Of a stretch of 36,078 bases of DNA, positions 23,227 to 33,335 are shown piece by piece. Numbering within the stretch: the first letter of the stretch is position 1; the number at the start of each line of letters is the position of its first letter. The translations under genes and the position numbers were made by a program. The stretch is taken from assembly GCF_032854445.1 (NCBI RefSeq), contig NW_027018353.1, positions 1 through 36,078 of the forward strand, written 5' to 3'. This DNA is from Liolophura sinensis (taxonomy: Eukaryota; Mollusca; Polyplacophora; Chitonida; Chitonidae). The notes beneath the pieces are model-generated. The model saw nothing but the letters and a program-made list of their open reading frames with translations, ran no database searches and had not been told where the DNA came from.

Positions 23227-25539
23227 CGCTTAGCCCAAAGATTTCAGGTCTTCTGGGCTACCGAAGGGCACATAACTTATAGTGAAAAATTGAATATAGT
23301 AATGACCAGTCGCGATTGTACAGAGTACAGTGTAGCCGATTTCAATTAACAAAAACACCAGGTAAAAATGCAAAAGTGGAAAAACTGTTCCAGTGCTGCT
23401 GGTAAGAGGCTAATCCGACGTATTTTGTGACGAGAAATCGAATGGTGCAAACCGCGTTGCTCTCCGACCAATACTTTTGGCTGTAGCGACAATTGAATGA
23501 TCATTGATGTCATAATCACGTGCCCAGCAACGTCTCTTACTCCATTGAAACCAGGGAAATTTGCAATTTTTCAACAGCTGCCGATGCCTGGCTCAATTCC
23601 GCATCTTTTGGCACCTTACTGAAGTGGGTCAGTGCTCAGTTGTACTTTTTACAGCAGACTGTATCAAGTACCTTGTGTTTTTCATGTACAAATGGTGTGG
23701 TTTTTCTACACGTAGATAAAGACATTGAGATTGTCTTGCACTTAGAAGTAAGGCAATTGCTGGGTGAGTTAAATGGGCTTAGCCCAAAGATTTTTCGTCT
23801 TCTGGGCTACCGAAGGGCACATAACTTATAGTCAAAAGTTGAATATAGTAATGACCAGTCCCGATTGTACAGAGTATAGTGTAGCCGATTTCAATTAACA
23901 AAAAGACCAGGCAAAAATGCAAAAGTGGAAAAAATGTTCCAGTGCTGCTGGTAAGAGGCTAATCCGACGTATTTTGTGACCAGAAATCAAATGGTGAAAA
24001 CCGCGTTGCTCTCCGACCAATACTTTTGGCTGTAGCGACAATTCAATGATCATTGATGTCATAATCACGTGCCCAGCAACGGCTCCTACTCCATGGAAAC
24101 CAAGGATATTTGCAATTTTTTAACAGCTGCCGATGCCTGACCCAATTCCGCATCTTTTGGCACCTTACTGAAGTGGGTCAGTGTTTAGTTGTACTTTTTA
24201 CAGCAGACTGTATCAAGTACCTTGTGTTTTTCACGTACAAATGGTGTGGTTTTTCTACACGTAGATAAAGACATTGAGATTGTCTTGGACTTAGAAATAA
24301 GACAATTGCTGGGTGAGTTAAATGGGCTTGGCCCAAAGATTTCAGGTCCTCTGGGCTACCGAAGGGCACATAACTTATAGTCAAAAGTTGAATATAGTAA
24401 TGACCAGTCGCGATGGTACAGAGTACAGTGTAGCCGATTTCAATTAACAAAAAGACCAGGCAAAAATGCAAAAGTGGAAAAACTGTTCCAGTGCTACTAG
24501 TAAGAGGCTAATCCGACGTATTTTGTGACGACATATCGAATGGTGCAAACCGCGTTGCTCTCCGACCAATACTTTTGGCTGTAGTGACAATTGAATGATC
24601 ATTGATGTCATAATCACGTGCCCAGCAACGTCTCTTACTCCATGGAAACCAGGAAAATTTGCAATTTTTCAACAGCTGCCGATGCCTGGCTAAATTCCGC
24701 ATCTTTTGGCACCTTATTCATGTGGGTCTGTTGTCAGTTGTACTTTTTACAGCAGACTGTATCAAGTACCTTGTGATTTTTATGTGCAAAAGGTGTGGTT
24801 TTTCTACACGTAAATAAAGACATTGAGATTGTCTTGCACTTAGAAGTAACACAATTGCTGGGTGAGTTAAATGCGCTTAGCCCAAAGATTTGAGGTCTTC
24901 TGGGCTACCGAAGGGCACATAGCTTATAGTCAAAAGTTGAATATAGTAATGACCAGTCGCGATTGTACAGAGTACAGTGTAGCCGATTTGAATTAACAAA
25001 AGGACCAGGTAAAAATGCAAAAGTAAAACAACTGTTCCAGTGCTGCTGGTAAGAGGCTAATCCGACGTATTTTGTGGCGAGAAATCGAATGGTGCAAACC
25101 GCGTTGCTCTCTGACCAATACTTTTGGCTGTAGTGACAATTGAATGATCATTGATGACATAATCACGTGCCCAGCAACATCTCTTACTCCATGGAAATCA
25201 GGGAAATTTGCAATTTTTCAACAGCTGCCGATGCCTGGCTCAATTCCGCATCTTTTGACACCTTACTGAAGTGGGTCAGTGTTCAGTTGTACTTTTTACA
25301 GCAGACTGTATCAAGTACCTTGTGATTTTTATGTACAAATGGTGTGGTTTTTCTACACGTAGATAAAGACATTGAGATTGTCTTGCACTTAGAAGTAACA
25401 CAATTGCTGGGTGAGTTAAATGGGTTTGGCCCAAAGATTTCAGGTCTTCTGGGCTACCGAAGGGCACATAACTTATAGTTAAAAGTTGAATATAGTAATG
25501 ACCAGTCGCGATTGTACAGAGTACAGTGTAGTCGATTTC
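23227..25539 (+). repeat. Transition monomers after the large duplication
   Basis: The monomer anchored at 23410 carries CTCCATTGAAACC and CAGTGCTCAG, otherwise seen only at 11331. Its distance from that copy is 12079 bp, 22 monomers. The one at 23959 has ACCAGAAATC and CCTGACCCAATTCC. The one at 24508 shares the rare ACGACATATCG with 22312, 2196 bp upstream (four monomers), but is C type with CTGGCTAAATTCC. The one at 25057 has TGTGGCGAGAAATC. The ordered correspondence with the 11-12-monomer pattern ends around 24.0 kb. Confidence 0.7.
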
Positions 25540-27190
25540 AATTAACAAAAACACCAGGCAAAAATGCAAAAGTGGAAAAACTGTTCCAGTGCAACTAGTA
25601 AGAGGCTAATCCGACGTATTTTGTGACGAGAAATCGAATGGTGCAATCCGCGTTGCTCTCCGACCAATACTTTTGGCTGTAGCGACAATTGAATGATCAT
25701 TTATGTCATAATCACGTGCGTAGCAACGGCTCTTACTCCATGAAAACCAGGGAAATTTGCAATTTTTCAACAGCTGCCGATGCCTGGCTCAATTCCGCAT
25801 CTTTTGGCACCTTATTTATGTGGGTCTGTGGTCAGTTGTACTTTTTACAGCAGACTGTATCAAGTACCTTGTGATTTTTATGTACAAAAGGTGTGGTTTT
25901 TCTACACGTAGATAAAGACATTGAGATTGTCTTGCACTTAGAAGTAACACAATTGCTGGGTGAGTTAAATGCGCTTAGCCCAAAGATTTCAGGTCTTCTG
26001 GGCTACCGAAGGGCACATAACATATATTCAAAAGTTGAATATAGTAATGACCAGTCGCGACTGTACAGAGTACAGTGTAGCCGATTTCAATTAACAAAAA
26101 GACCAGGCAAAAATGCAAAAGAGGAAAAACTGTTCCAGTGCTACTAGTAAGAGGCTTATCCGACGTATTTTGTGACGAGAAATCGAATGGTGCAATCCGC
26201 GTTGCTCTCCGACCAATACTTTTGGCTGTAGCGACAATTGAATGATCATTTATGTCATAATCACGTGCCCAGCAACGGCTCTTACTCCATGGAAACCAGG
26301 GAAATTTGCAATTTTTCAACAGCTGCCGATGCCTGGCTCAATTCCGCATCTTTTGGCACCTTACTGAAGTGAGTCAGTGTTCAGTTGTACTTTTTACAGC
26401 AGACTGTATCAAGTATCTTGTGTTTTTTATGTACAAATGGTGTGGTTTTTCTACACGTAGATAAAGACATTGAGATTGTCTTCGACTTAGAAGTAAGGCA
26501 ATTGCTGGGTGAGTTAAATGGGCTGAGCCCAAAGATTTGACGTCTTCTGGGCTACCGAAGGGCACATAACATATAGTCAAAAGTTGAATATAGTAATGAC
26601 CAGTCGCGATTGTACATAGTACAGTGTAGCCGATTTCAATTAACAAAAAGACCAGGCAAAAATGTAAAATTGGAAAAATTGTTCCAGTGCTGCTGGTAAG
26701 AGGCTAATCCGACGTATTTTGTGACGAGAAATCGAATGGTGCAAACCGCGTTGCTCTCCGACCAATAATTTTGGCTGTAGTGACAATTGAATGATCATTG
26801 ATGTCATAATCACGTGCCCAGCAACGGCTCTTACTCCATGGATACCAGGGAAATTTGCAATTTTTCAACAGCTGCCGATGCCTGGCTCAATTCCGCATCT
26901 TTTGGCACCTTACTGAAGTGGGTCAGTGTTCAGTTGTACTTTTTACAGCAGACTGTATCAAGTACCTTGTGTTTTTCATGTACAAATGGTGTGGTTTTTC
27001 TACACGTAGATAAAGACATTGAGATTGTCTTGCACTTAGAAGTAACACAATTGCTGGGTGAGTTAAATGGGCTTGGCCCAAAGATTTGTCGTCTTCTGGG
27101 TTACCGAAGGGCACATAACTTATAGTCAAAAGTTGAATATAGTAATGACCAGTCGCGATTGTACAGAGTACAGTGTAGCCGATTTGAATT
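25540..27190 (+). repeat. Three-monomer segment, copy 1 (4-monomer spacing)
   Basis: This segment matches 27735-29385 at an offset of 2195 bp. Shared rare marks are AACACCAGGCAAAAATG with GCAACTAGTAAG (25591, 27786), CATATATTCAAA (26021, 28216), CGCGACTGTACAGAG (26056, 28251), GAGGAAAAACTG, GGCTTATCCGACG (26155, 28350), ACTGAAGTGAGTCAG (26366, 28561) and CTTCGACTTAG (26482, 28677). Differences grow toward the right end. The two copies are separated by one B-type monomer. Confidence 0.85.
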
Positions 27191-27734
27191 AACAAAAAGA
27201 CCAGGTAAAAATGCAAAAGTGGAAAAACTGTTCCAGTGCTGCTGGTAAGAGGCTAATCCGACGTATTTGTGACGAGAAATCGAATGGTGCAAACCGCGTT
27301 GCTCTCCGACCAATACTTTTGGCTGTAGTGACAATTGAATGATCATTGATGTTATAATCACGTGCACAGCAACGGCTCTTACTCCATGGAAACCAGGGAA
27401 ATTTGCAATTTTTCAACAGCTGCCGATGCCTGGCCCAATTCCGCATCTTTTGGCACCTTATAAATGTGGGTCAGTGTTAAGTTGTACTTTTTACAGCAGA
27501 CTGTATCAAGTATCTTGTGTTTTTCATGTACAAATGGTGTGGTTTTTCTACACGTAAATAAAGACATTGAGATTGTCTTGGACTTAGAAATAAGACAATT
27601 GCTGGGTGAGTTAAATGGGCTTGGCCCAAAGATTTCAGGTCTTCTGGGCTACCGAAGGGCACATAACTTATAGTCAAAAGTTGAATATAGTAATGACCAG
27701 TCGCGATTGTACAGAGTACAGTGTAGCCGGTTTC
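27191..27734 (+). repeat. B-type monomer between the two segment copies
   Basis: One monomer (anchor 27253) has ACCTTATAAATGTGGGTCAG, GTGTTAAG, ACGTAAATAAAG and GTGCACAGCAACGG. It carries a one-base deletion in ACGTATTTGTGACG, giving the 548-bp interval to the next anchor. It separates the two copies of the three-monomer segment and so completes the four-monomer step. Confidence 0.7.
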
Positions 27735-28978
27735 AATTAACAAAAACACCAGGCAAAAATGCAAAAGTGGAAAAACTGTTCCAGTGCAACTAGTAAGAGG
27801 CTAATCCGACGTATTTTGTGACGAGAAATCGAATGGTGCAATCCGCGTTGCTCTCCGACCAATACTTTTGGCTGTAGCGACAATTGAATGATCATTTATG
27901 TCATAATCACGTGCCCAGCAACGGCTCTTACTCCATGGAAACCAGGGAAATTTGCAATTTTTCAACAGCTGCCGATGCCTGGCTCAATTCCGCATCTTTT
28001 GGCACCTTATTTATGTGGGTCTGTTGTCAGTTGTACTTTTTACAGCAGACTGTATCAAGTACCTTGTGATTTTTATGTACAAAAGGTGTGGTTTTTCTAC
28101 ACGTAGATAAAGACATTGAGATTGTCTTGCACTTAGAAGTAACACAATTGCTGGGTGAGTTAAATGCGCTTAGCCTAAAGATTTCAGGTCTTCTGGGCTA
28201 CCGAAGGGCACATAACATATATTCAAATGTTGAATATAGTAATGACCAGTCGCGACTGTACAGAGTACAGTGTAGCCGATTTCAATTAACAAAAAGACCA
28301 GGCAAAAATGCAAAAGAGGAAAAACTGTTCCAGTGCTACTAGTAAGAGGCTTATCCGACGTATTTTGTGACGAGAAATCGAATGGTGCAATCCGCGTTGC
28401 TCTCCGACCAATACTTTTGGCTGTAGCGACAATTGAATGATCATTTATGTCATAATCACGTGCCCAGCAACGGCTCTTACTCCATGGAAACCAGGGAAAT
28501 TTGCAATTTTTCAACAGCTGCCGATGCCTGGCTCAATTCCGCATCTTTTGGCACCTTACTGAAGTGAGTCAGTGTTCAGTTGTACTTTTTACAGCAGACT
28601 GTATCAAGTACCTTGTGTTTTTTATGTACAAATGGTGTGGTTTTTCTACACGTAGATAAAGACATTGAGATTGTCTTCGACTTAGAAGTAAGGCAATTGC
28701 TGGGTGAGTTAAATGGGCTTAGCCCAAAGATTTGACGTCTTCTGGGCTACCGAAGGGCACATAACATTTAGTCAAAAGTTGAATATAGTAATGACCAGTC
28801 GCGATTGTACAGAGTACAGTGTAGCCGATTTCAATTAACAAAAAGACCAGGCAAAAATGCAAAAGTGGAAAAATTGTTCCAGTGCTGCTGGTAAGAGGCT
28901 AATCCGACGTATTTTGTGACGAGAAATCGAATGGTGCAAACCGCGTTGCTCTCCGACCAATACTTTTGGCTGTAGTGA

Positions 28979-29069
28979 CAATTGAATGATCATTGATGTC
29001 ATAATCACGTGCCCAGCAACGGCTCTTACTCCATGGAAACCAGGGAAATTTGCAATTTTTCAACAGCTG
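28979..29069. other. Cluster of short perfect palindromes (representative monomer)
   Basis: Within 91 bp lie CAATTG (28979-28984), AATGATCATT (28985-28994), CACGTG (29006-29011), CCATGG (29031-29036) and CAGCTG (29064-29069). TCGCGA follows further on (29348-29353). The same set recurs in most monomers. CAATTG is the most often lost (CAATTC in many copies), and CACGTG is lost in the 4197 and 4746 monomers and in the GTGATTATG-like variants near 33.95 and 35.6 kb (CACGAG). A 7-bp inverted pair CGTTGCT / AGCAACG also brackets the left part. CACGTG is the core E-box, but there is no evidence that it is bound here. Confidence 0.5.
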
Positions 29070-29320
29070 CCGATGCCTGGCTCAATTCCGCATCTTTTGG
29101 CACCTTACTGAAGTGGGTCAGTGTTCAGTTGTACTTTTTACAGCAGACTGTATCAAGTACCTTGTGTTTTTCACGTACAAATGGTGTGGTTTTTCTACAC
29201 GTAGATAAAGACATTGAGATTGTCTTGCACTTAGAAGTAAGACAATTGCTGGGTGAGTTAAATGGGCTTGGCCCAAAGATTTGTCGTCTTCTGGGCTACC
29301 GAAGGGCACATAACTTATAG
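29009..29320 (+). other. Recurrent forward open frame, judged non-coding
   Basis: This is the clearest example of a forward frame that recurs once per monomer. It runs from a GTG; the first ATG is inside CCATGG. It is open to 103 codons in monomers with TTTGTCG or TTTCAGG and stops at 91 codons in those with TTTGACG. Only about a third of the monomers keep it at 90 codons or more. Others are cut by substitutions or one-base indels, differences fall at all codon positions, and I see no domain, signal peptide or initiation context shared by the copies. I regard it as chance openness in a repeat, not a gene. Confidence 0.3.
29131..29160. other. 30-bp imperfect dyad, potential hairpin (representative monomer)
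   Basis: The outer arms GTACTT and AAGTAC are exact complements (6 bp). Next comes a 2 x 2 mismatch (TT opposite TC), then inner arms TACAG and CTGTA (5 bp) around a CAGA loop. The same dyad stands at the same place in most monomers. The inner arms are almost invariant. The outer arm is weakened in D-type copies (GAACTT), in some C-type copies (GTTCTT) and in type E (TAGTAT). A copy near 34.63 kb has TAGA as loop. It may be a folding element or a protein target, but no function is shown. Confidence 0.6.
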
Positions 29321-29354
29321 TCAAAAGTTGAATATAGTAATGACCAGTCGCGAT

Positions 29355-29367
29355 TGTACAGAGTACA
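29355..29367. other. Small inverted repeat TGTAC-AGA-GTACA
   Basis: Five-base arms with a three-base spacer, 195 bp after the 30-bp dyad in the same monomer and present in most copies. About one monomer in four carries GGTACATAGTACAG instead, which keeps four paired bases (GTAC-ATA-GTAC). So two alternative haplotypes both keep the dyad. Confidence 0.45.
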
Positions 29368-29599
29368 GTGTAGCCGATTTCAATTAACAAAAAGACCAGG
29401 CAAAAATGCAAAAGTGGAAAAACTGTTCCAGTGCTGCTGGTAAGAGGCTAATCCGACGTATTTTGTGACGAGAAATCGAATGGTGCAAACCGCGTTGCTC
29501 TCCGACCAATACTTTTGGCTGTAGTGACAATTGAATGATCATTGATGTCATAATCACGTGCCCAGCAACGGCTCTTACTCCATGGAAACCAGGGAAATT

Positions 29600-30660
29600 T
29601 GCAATTTTTCAATAGCTTCCGATGCCTGGCTCAATTCCGCATCTTTTGGCACCTTACTGAAGTGGGTCAGTGTTCAGTTGTACTTTTTACAGCAGACTGT
29701 ATCAAGTACCTTGTGATTTTTATGTACAAATGGTGTGGTTTTTCTACACGTAGATAAAGACATTGAGATTGTCTTCGACTTAGAAGTAAGGCAATTGCTG
29801 GGTGAGTAAAATGGGCTGAGCCCAAAGATTTGACGTCTTCTGGGCTACCGAAGGGCACATAACATATAGTCAAAAGTTGAATATAGTAATGACCAGTCGC
29901 GATGGTACATAGTACAGTGTAGCCGATTTCAATTAACAAAAAGACCAGGCAAAAATGCAAAATTCGAAAAATTGTTCCAGTGCAACTAGTAAAAGGCTAA
30001 TCCGACGTATTTTGTGACGAGAAATCGAATGGTGCAAACCGCGTTGCTCTCCGACCAATACTTTTGGCTGTAGCGACAATTGAATGATCATTGATGTCAT
30101 AATCACGTGCACAGCAACGGCTCTTACTCCATGGAAACCAGGGATATTTGCAATTTTTTAACAGCTGCCGATGCCTGGCCCAATTCCGCATCTTTTGGCA
30201 CCTTATTTATGTGGGTCTGTGGTCAGTTGTACTTTTTACAGCAGACGGTATCAAGTAACTTGTGTTTTTTATGTACAAATGGTGTGGTTTTTCTACACGT
30301 AGATAAAGACATTGAGGTTGTCTTGGACTTAGAAGTAAGACAATTGCTGGGTGAGTTAAATGGGCTGGGCCCAAAGATTTGACGTCTTCTGGGCTACCGA
30401 AGGGCACATAACTTATAGTCAAAAGTTGAATATAGTAATGACCAGTCGCGATTGTACAGAGTACAGTGTAGCCGATTTCAATTAACAAAAACACCAGGCA
30501 AAAATGCAAAAGTGGAAAAACTGTTCCAGTGCTACTAGTAAGAGGCTAATCCGACGTATTTTGTGGCGAGAAATCGAATGGTACAAACCGCGTTGCTCTC
30601 TGGCCAATATTTTTGGCTGTAGCGACAATTGAATGATCATTGATGTCATAATCACGTGCC
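29600..30660 (+). repeat. Dimeric stretch, copy 1
   Basis: This stretch matches about 30700-31660 at an offset of about 1098-1100 bp, two monomers. Shared rare marks are CTTCGACTTAGAAGTAAGG (29774, 30873), GGGCTGAGCC, ACATATAGTC, AATTCGAAAAATTG (29962, 31060), GTGCACAGCAACGG (30107, 31205), and CAAGTAACTTGTG (30251, 31350). The monomer at 30546 starts with the rare pair TGTGGCGAG and GGTACAAACC, otherwise seen together only in the 4746 monomer. Confidence 0.7.
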
Positions 30661-30699
30661 CAGTAACGTCTCTAACTCCATGGAAACCAGGGAAATTTG

Positions 30700-31660
30700 C
30701 AATTTTTCAACAGCTGCCGATGCCTGGCTCAATTCCGCATCTTTTGGCACCTTACTGAAGTGGGTCAGTGTTTAGTTGTACTTTTTACAGCAGACTGTAT
30801 CAAGTACCTTGTGTTTTTCATGTACAAATGGTGTGGTTTTTCTACACGTAGATAAAGACATTGAGATTGTCTTCGACTTAGAAGTAAGGCAATTGCTGGG
30901 TGAGTTAAATGGGCTGAGCCAAAAGATTTCAGGTCTTCTGGGCTACCGAAGGGCACATAACATATAGTCAAAAGTTGAATATAGTAATGACCAGTCGCGA
31001 TGGTACATAGTACAGTGTAGCCGATTTCAATTAACGAAAAGACCAGGCAAAAATGCAAAATTCGAAAAATTGTTCCAGTGCTGCTGGTAAGAGGCTAATC
31101 CGACGTATTTTGTGACGACAAATCGAATGGTGCAAACCGCGTTGCTCTCCGACCAATACTTTTGGCTGTAGCGACAATTGAATGATCATTGATGTCATAA
31201 TCACGTGCACAGCAACGGCTCTTACTCCATGGAAACCAGGGATATTTGCAATTTTTTAACAGCTGCCGATGCCTGGCCCAATTCCGCATCTTTTGGCACC
31301 TTATTTATGTGGGTCTGTGGTCAGTTGTACTTTTTTACAGCAGACTGTATCAAGTAACTTGTGTTTTTTATGTACAAATGGTGTGGTTTTTCTACACGTA
31401 GATAAAGACATTGAGATTGTCTTGGACTTAGAAGTAAGACAATTGCTGGGTGAGTTAAATGGGCTTGGCCCAAAGATTTGAGGTCTTCTGGGCTACCGAA
31501 GGGCACATAACTTATAGTCAAAAGTTGAATATAGTAATGACCAGTCGCGATTGTACAGAGTACAGTGTAGCCGATTTCAATTAACAAAAAGACCAGGCAA
31601 AAATGCAAAAGTGAAAAAAAATGTTTCAGTGCTGCTGGTAAGAGGCTAATCCGACGTATT
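30700..31660 (+). repeat. Dimeric stretch, copy 2
   Basis: Second copy of the dimer. It has an extra T in GTACTTTTTTACAG (about 31329) and an enlarged A run with a lost G in AAGTGAAAAAAAATG (about 31610), giving a 551-bp anchor interval. The match to copy 1 ends when the next monomer takes a B-type centre (CTGATAAATG) where copy 1 continued with an A type. Confidence 0.7.
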
Positions 31661-33335
31661 TTGTGACGAGAAATCGAATGGTGCAAACCGCGTTGCTCTC
31701 CGACCAATACTTTTGGCTGTAGCGACAATTGAATGATGATTGATGTCATAATCACGTGCCCAGCAACGGCTCTTACTCCATGGAAACCAGGGATATTGGC
31801 AATTTTTTAACAGCTGCCGATGCCTGGCCCAATTCCGCATCTTTTGGCACCTGATAAATGTGGGTCAGTGTTTAGTTGTACTTTTTACAGCAGACTGTAT
31901 CAAGTACCTTGTGTTTTTCATGTACAAATGGTGTGGTTTTTCTACACGTAGATAAAGACATTGAGATTGTCTTGGACTTAGAAGTAAGACAATTGCTGGG
32001 TGAGTTAAATGGGCTGAGCCCAAAGATTTCAGGTCTTCTGGGCTACCGAAGGGCACATAACATATAGTCAAAATTGAATATAGTAATGACCAGTCGCGAT
32101 TGTACAGAGTACAGTGTAGCCGATTTCAATTAACAAAAAGACCAGGCAAAAGTGCAAAATTGGAAAAATTGTTCCAGTGCTGCTGGTAAGAGGCTAATCC
32201 GACGTATTTTGTGACGAGAAATAGAATGGTGCAAACCGCGTTGCTCTCCGACCAATAATTTTGGCTGTAGCGACAATTGAATGATCATTGATGTCATAAT
32301 CACGTGCCCAGCAACGTCTCTTACTCCATGGAAACCAGGGAAATTTGCAATTTTTCAACAGCTGCCGATGCCTGGCTCAATTCCGCATCTTTTGGCACCT
32401 TACTGAAGTGGGTCAGTGTTCAGTTGTACTTTTTACAGCAGACTGTATCAAGTACCTTGTGTTTTTCACGTACAAATGGTGTGGTTTTTCTACACGTAAA
32501 TAAAGACATTGAGATTGTGTTGCACTTAGAAGTAAGACAATTGCTGGGTGAGTTAAATGGGCTTGGCCCAAAGATTTCAGGTCTTCTGGGCTACCGAAGG
32601 GCACATAACTTATAGTCAAAAGTTGAATATAGTAATGACCAGTTGCGATTGTACAGAGTACAGTGTAGCCGATTTCAATTAACAAAAACACCAGGCAAAA
32701 ATGCAAAAGTGGAAAAAATGTTCCAGTGCTGCTGGTAAGAGGCTAATCCGACGTATTTTGTGACGAGAAATCGAATGGTGCAATCCGCGTTGCTCTCCGA
32801 CCAATACTTTTGGCTGTAGCGACAATTGAATAATCATTTATGTCATAATCACGTGCCCAGCAACGGCTCTTACTCCATGGAAACCAGGGAAATTTGCAAT
32901 TTTTCAACAGCTGCCGATCCCTGGCTCAATTCCGCATCTTTTGGCACCTTACTGAAGTGGGTCAGTGTTCAGTTGTACTTTTTACAGCAGACTGTATCAA
33001 GTACCTTGTGTTTTTCACGTACAAATGGTGTGGTTTTTCTACACGTAGATAAAGACATTGAGATTGTCTTGCACTTAGAAGTAACACAATTGCTGGGTAA
33101 GTTAAATGGGCTTGGCCCAAAGATTTGACGTCTTCTGGGATACCGAAGGGCACATAACTTATAGCCAAAAGTTGAATATAGTAATGATCAGTCGCGATTG
33201 TACAGAGTACATTTTAGCCGGTTTCAATTAACAAAAACACCAGTCAAAAATGCAAAAGTGGAAAAACTGTTCCAGTGCTACTAGTAAGAGGCTAATCCGA
33301 CGTATTTTGTGACGAGAAATCAAATGGTGCAATCT
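31661..33335 (+). repeat. A- and B-type monomers before the terminal duplication
   Basis: The monomer anchored at 31646 has CTGATAAATG and GATGATTGATG. The one at 32194 has ATAGAATGG, ACCAATAATTTTGG and a G in ATTGTGTTGCAC. The one at 32743 has GAATAATCATTTATG (the AATGATCATT palindrome broken), GCCGATCCCTGG and TACATTTTAGCCGG. No multi-monomer duplication is evident in this stretch. Confidence 0.65.

Larger units (their letters stand above)
27735..29385 (+). repeat. Three-monomer segment, copy 2 (4-monomer spacing)
   Basis: Second copy of the segment at 25540-27190. Differences noticed include GTGCCCAGC in place of GTGCGTAGC, GTCTGTTGTC in place of GTCTGTGGTC, CATATATTCAAATG in place of CATATATTCAAAAG, CTTAGCCC in place of CTGAGCCC, and ACATTTAG in place of ACATATAG. 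The last part, anchored at 28899, is close to a consensus monomer and is used below to place the dyad elements. Confidence 0.85.
29118..29411 (-). other. Recurrent reverse open frame, judged non-coding
   Basis: Reverse-strand frame of 97 codons, overlapping the forward frame for most of its length. It is interrupted in monomers with GGGCTTAGCCC, which reads TAA on this strand, and open in those with GGGCTTGGCCC or GGGCTGAGCCC. The longest examples reach 164 codons (2219-2713) and 144 codons (31321-31755). The hydrophobic start (FCLVFLLIEIGYTVLC) is only a product of the T/A-rich stretch. Copies differ freely and most monomers do not keep it. I found no family resemblance. Confidence 0.3.

Noticed and set aside
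29009-29320. 103-codon forward frame repeated in many monomers as a multicopy gene family
   Set aside because: It begins at GTG, only about a third of the copies keep 90 or more codons, changes fall at all codon positions, and indels disrupt it freely. The repetition comes from the satellite, not from selection for a protein.
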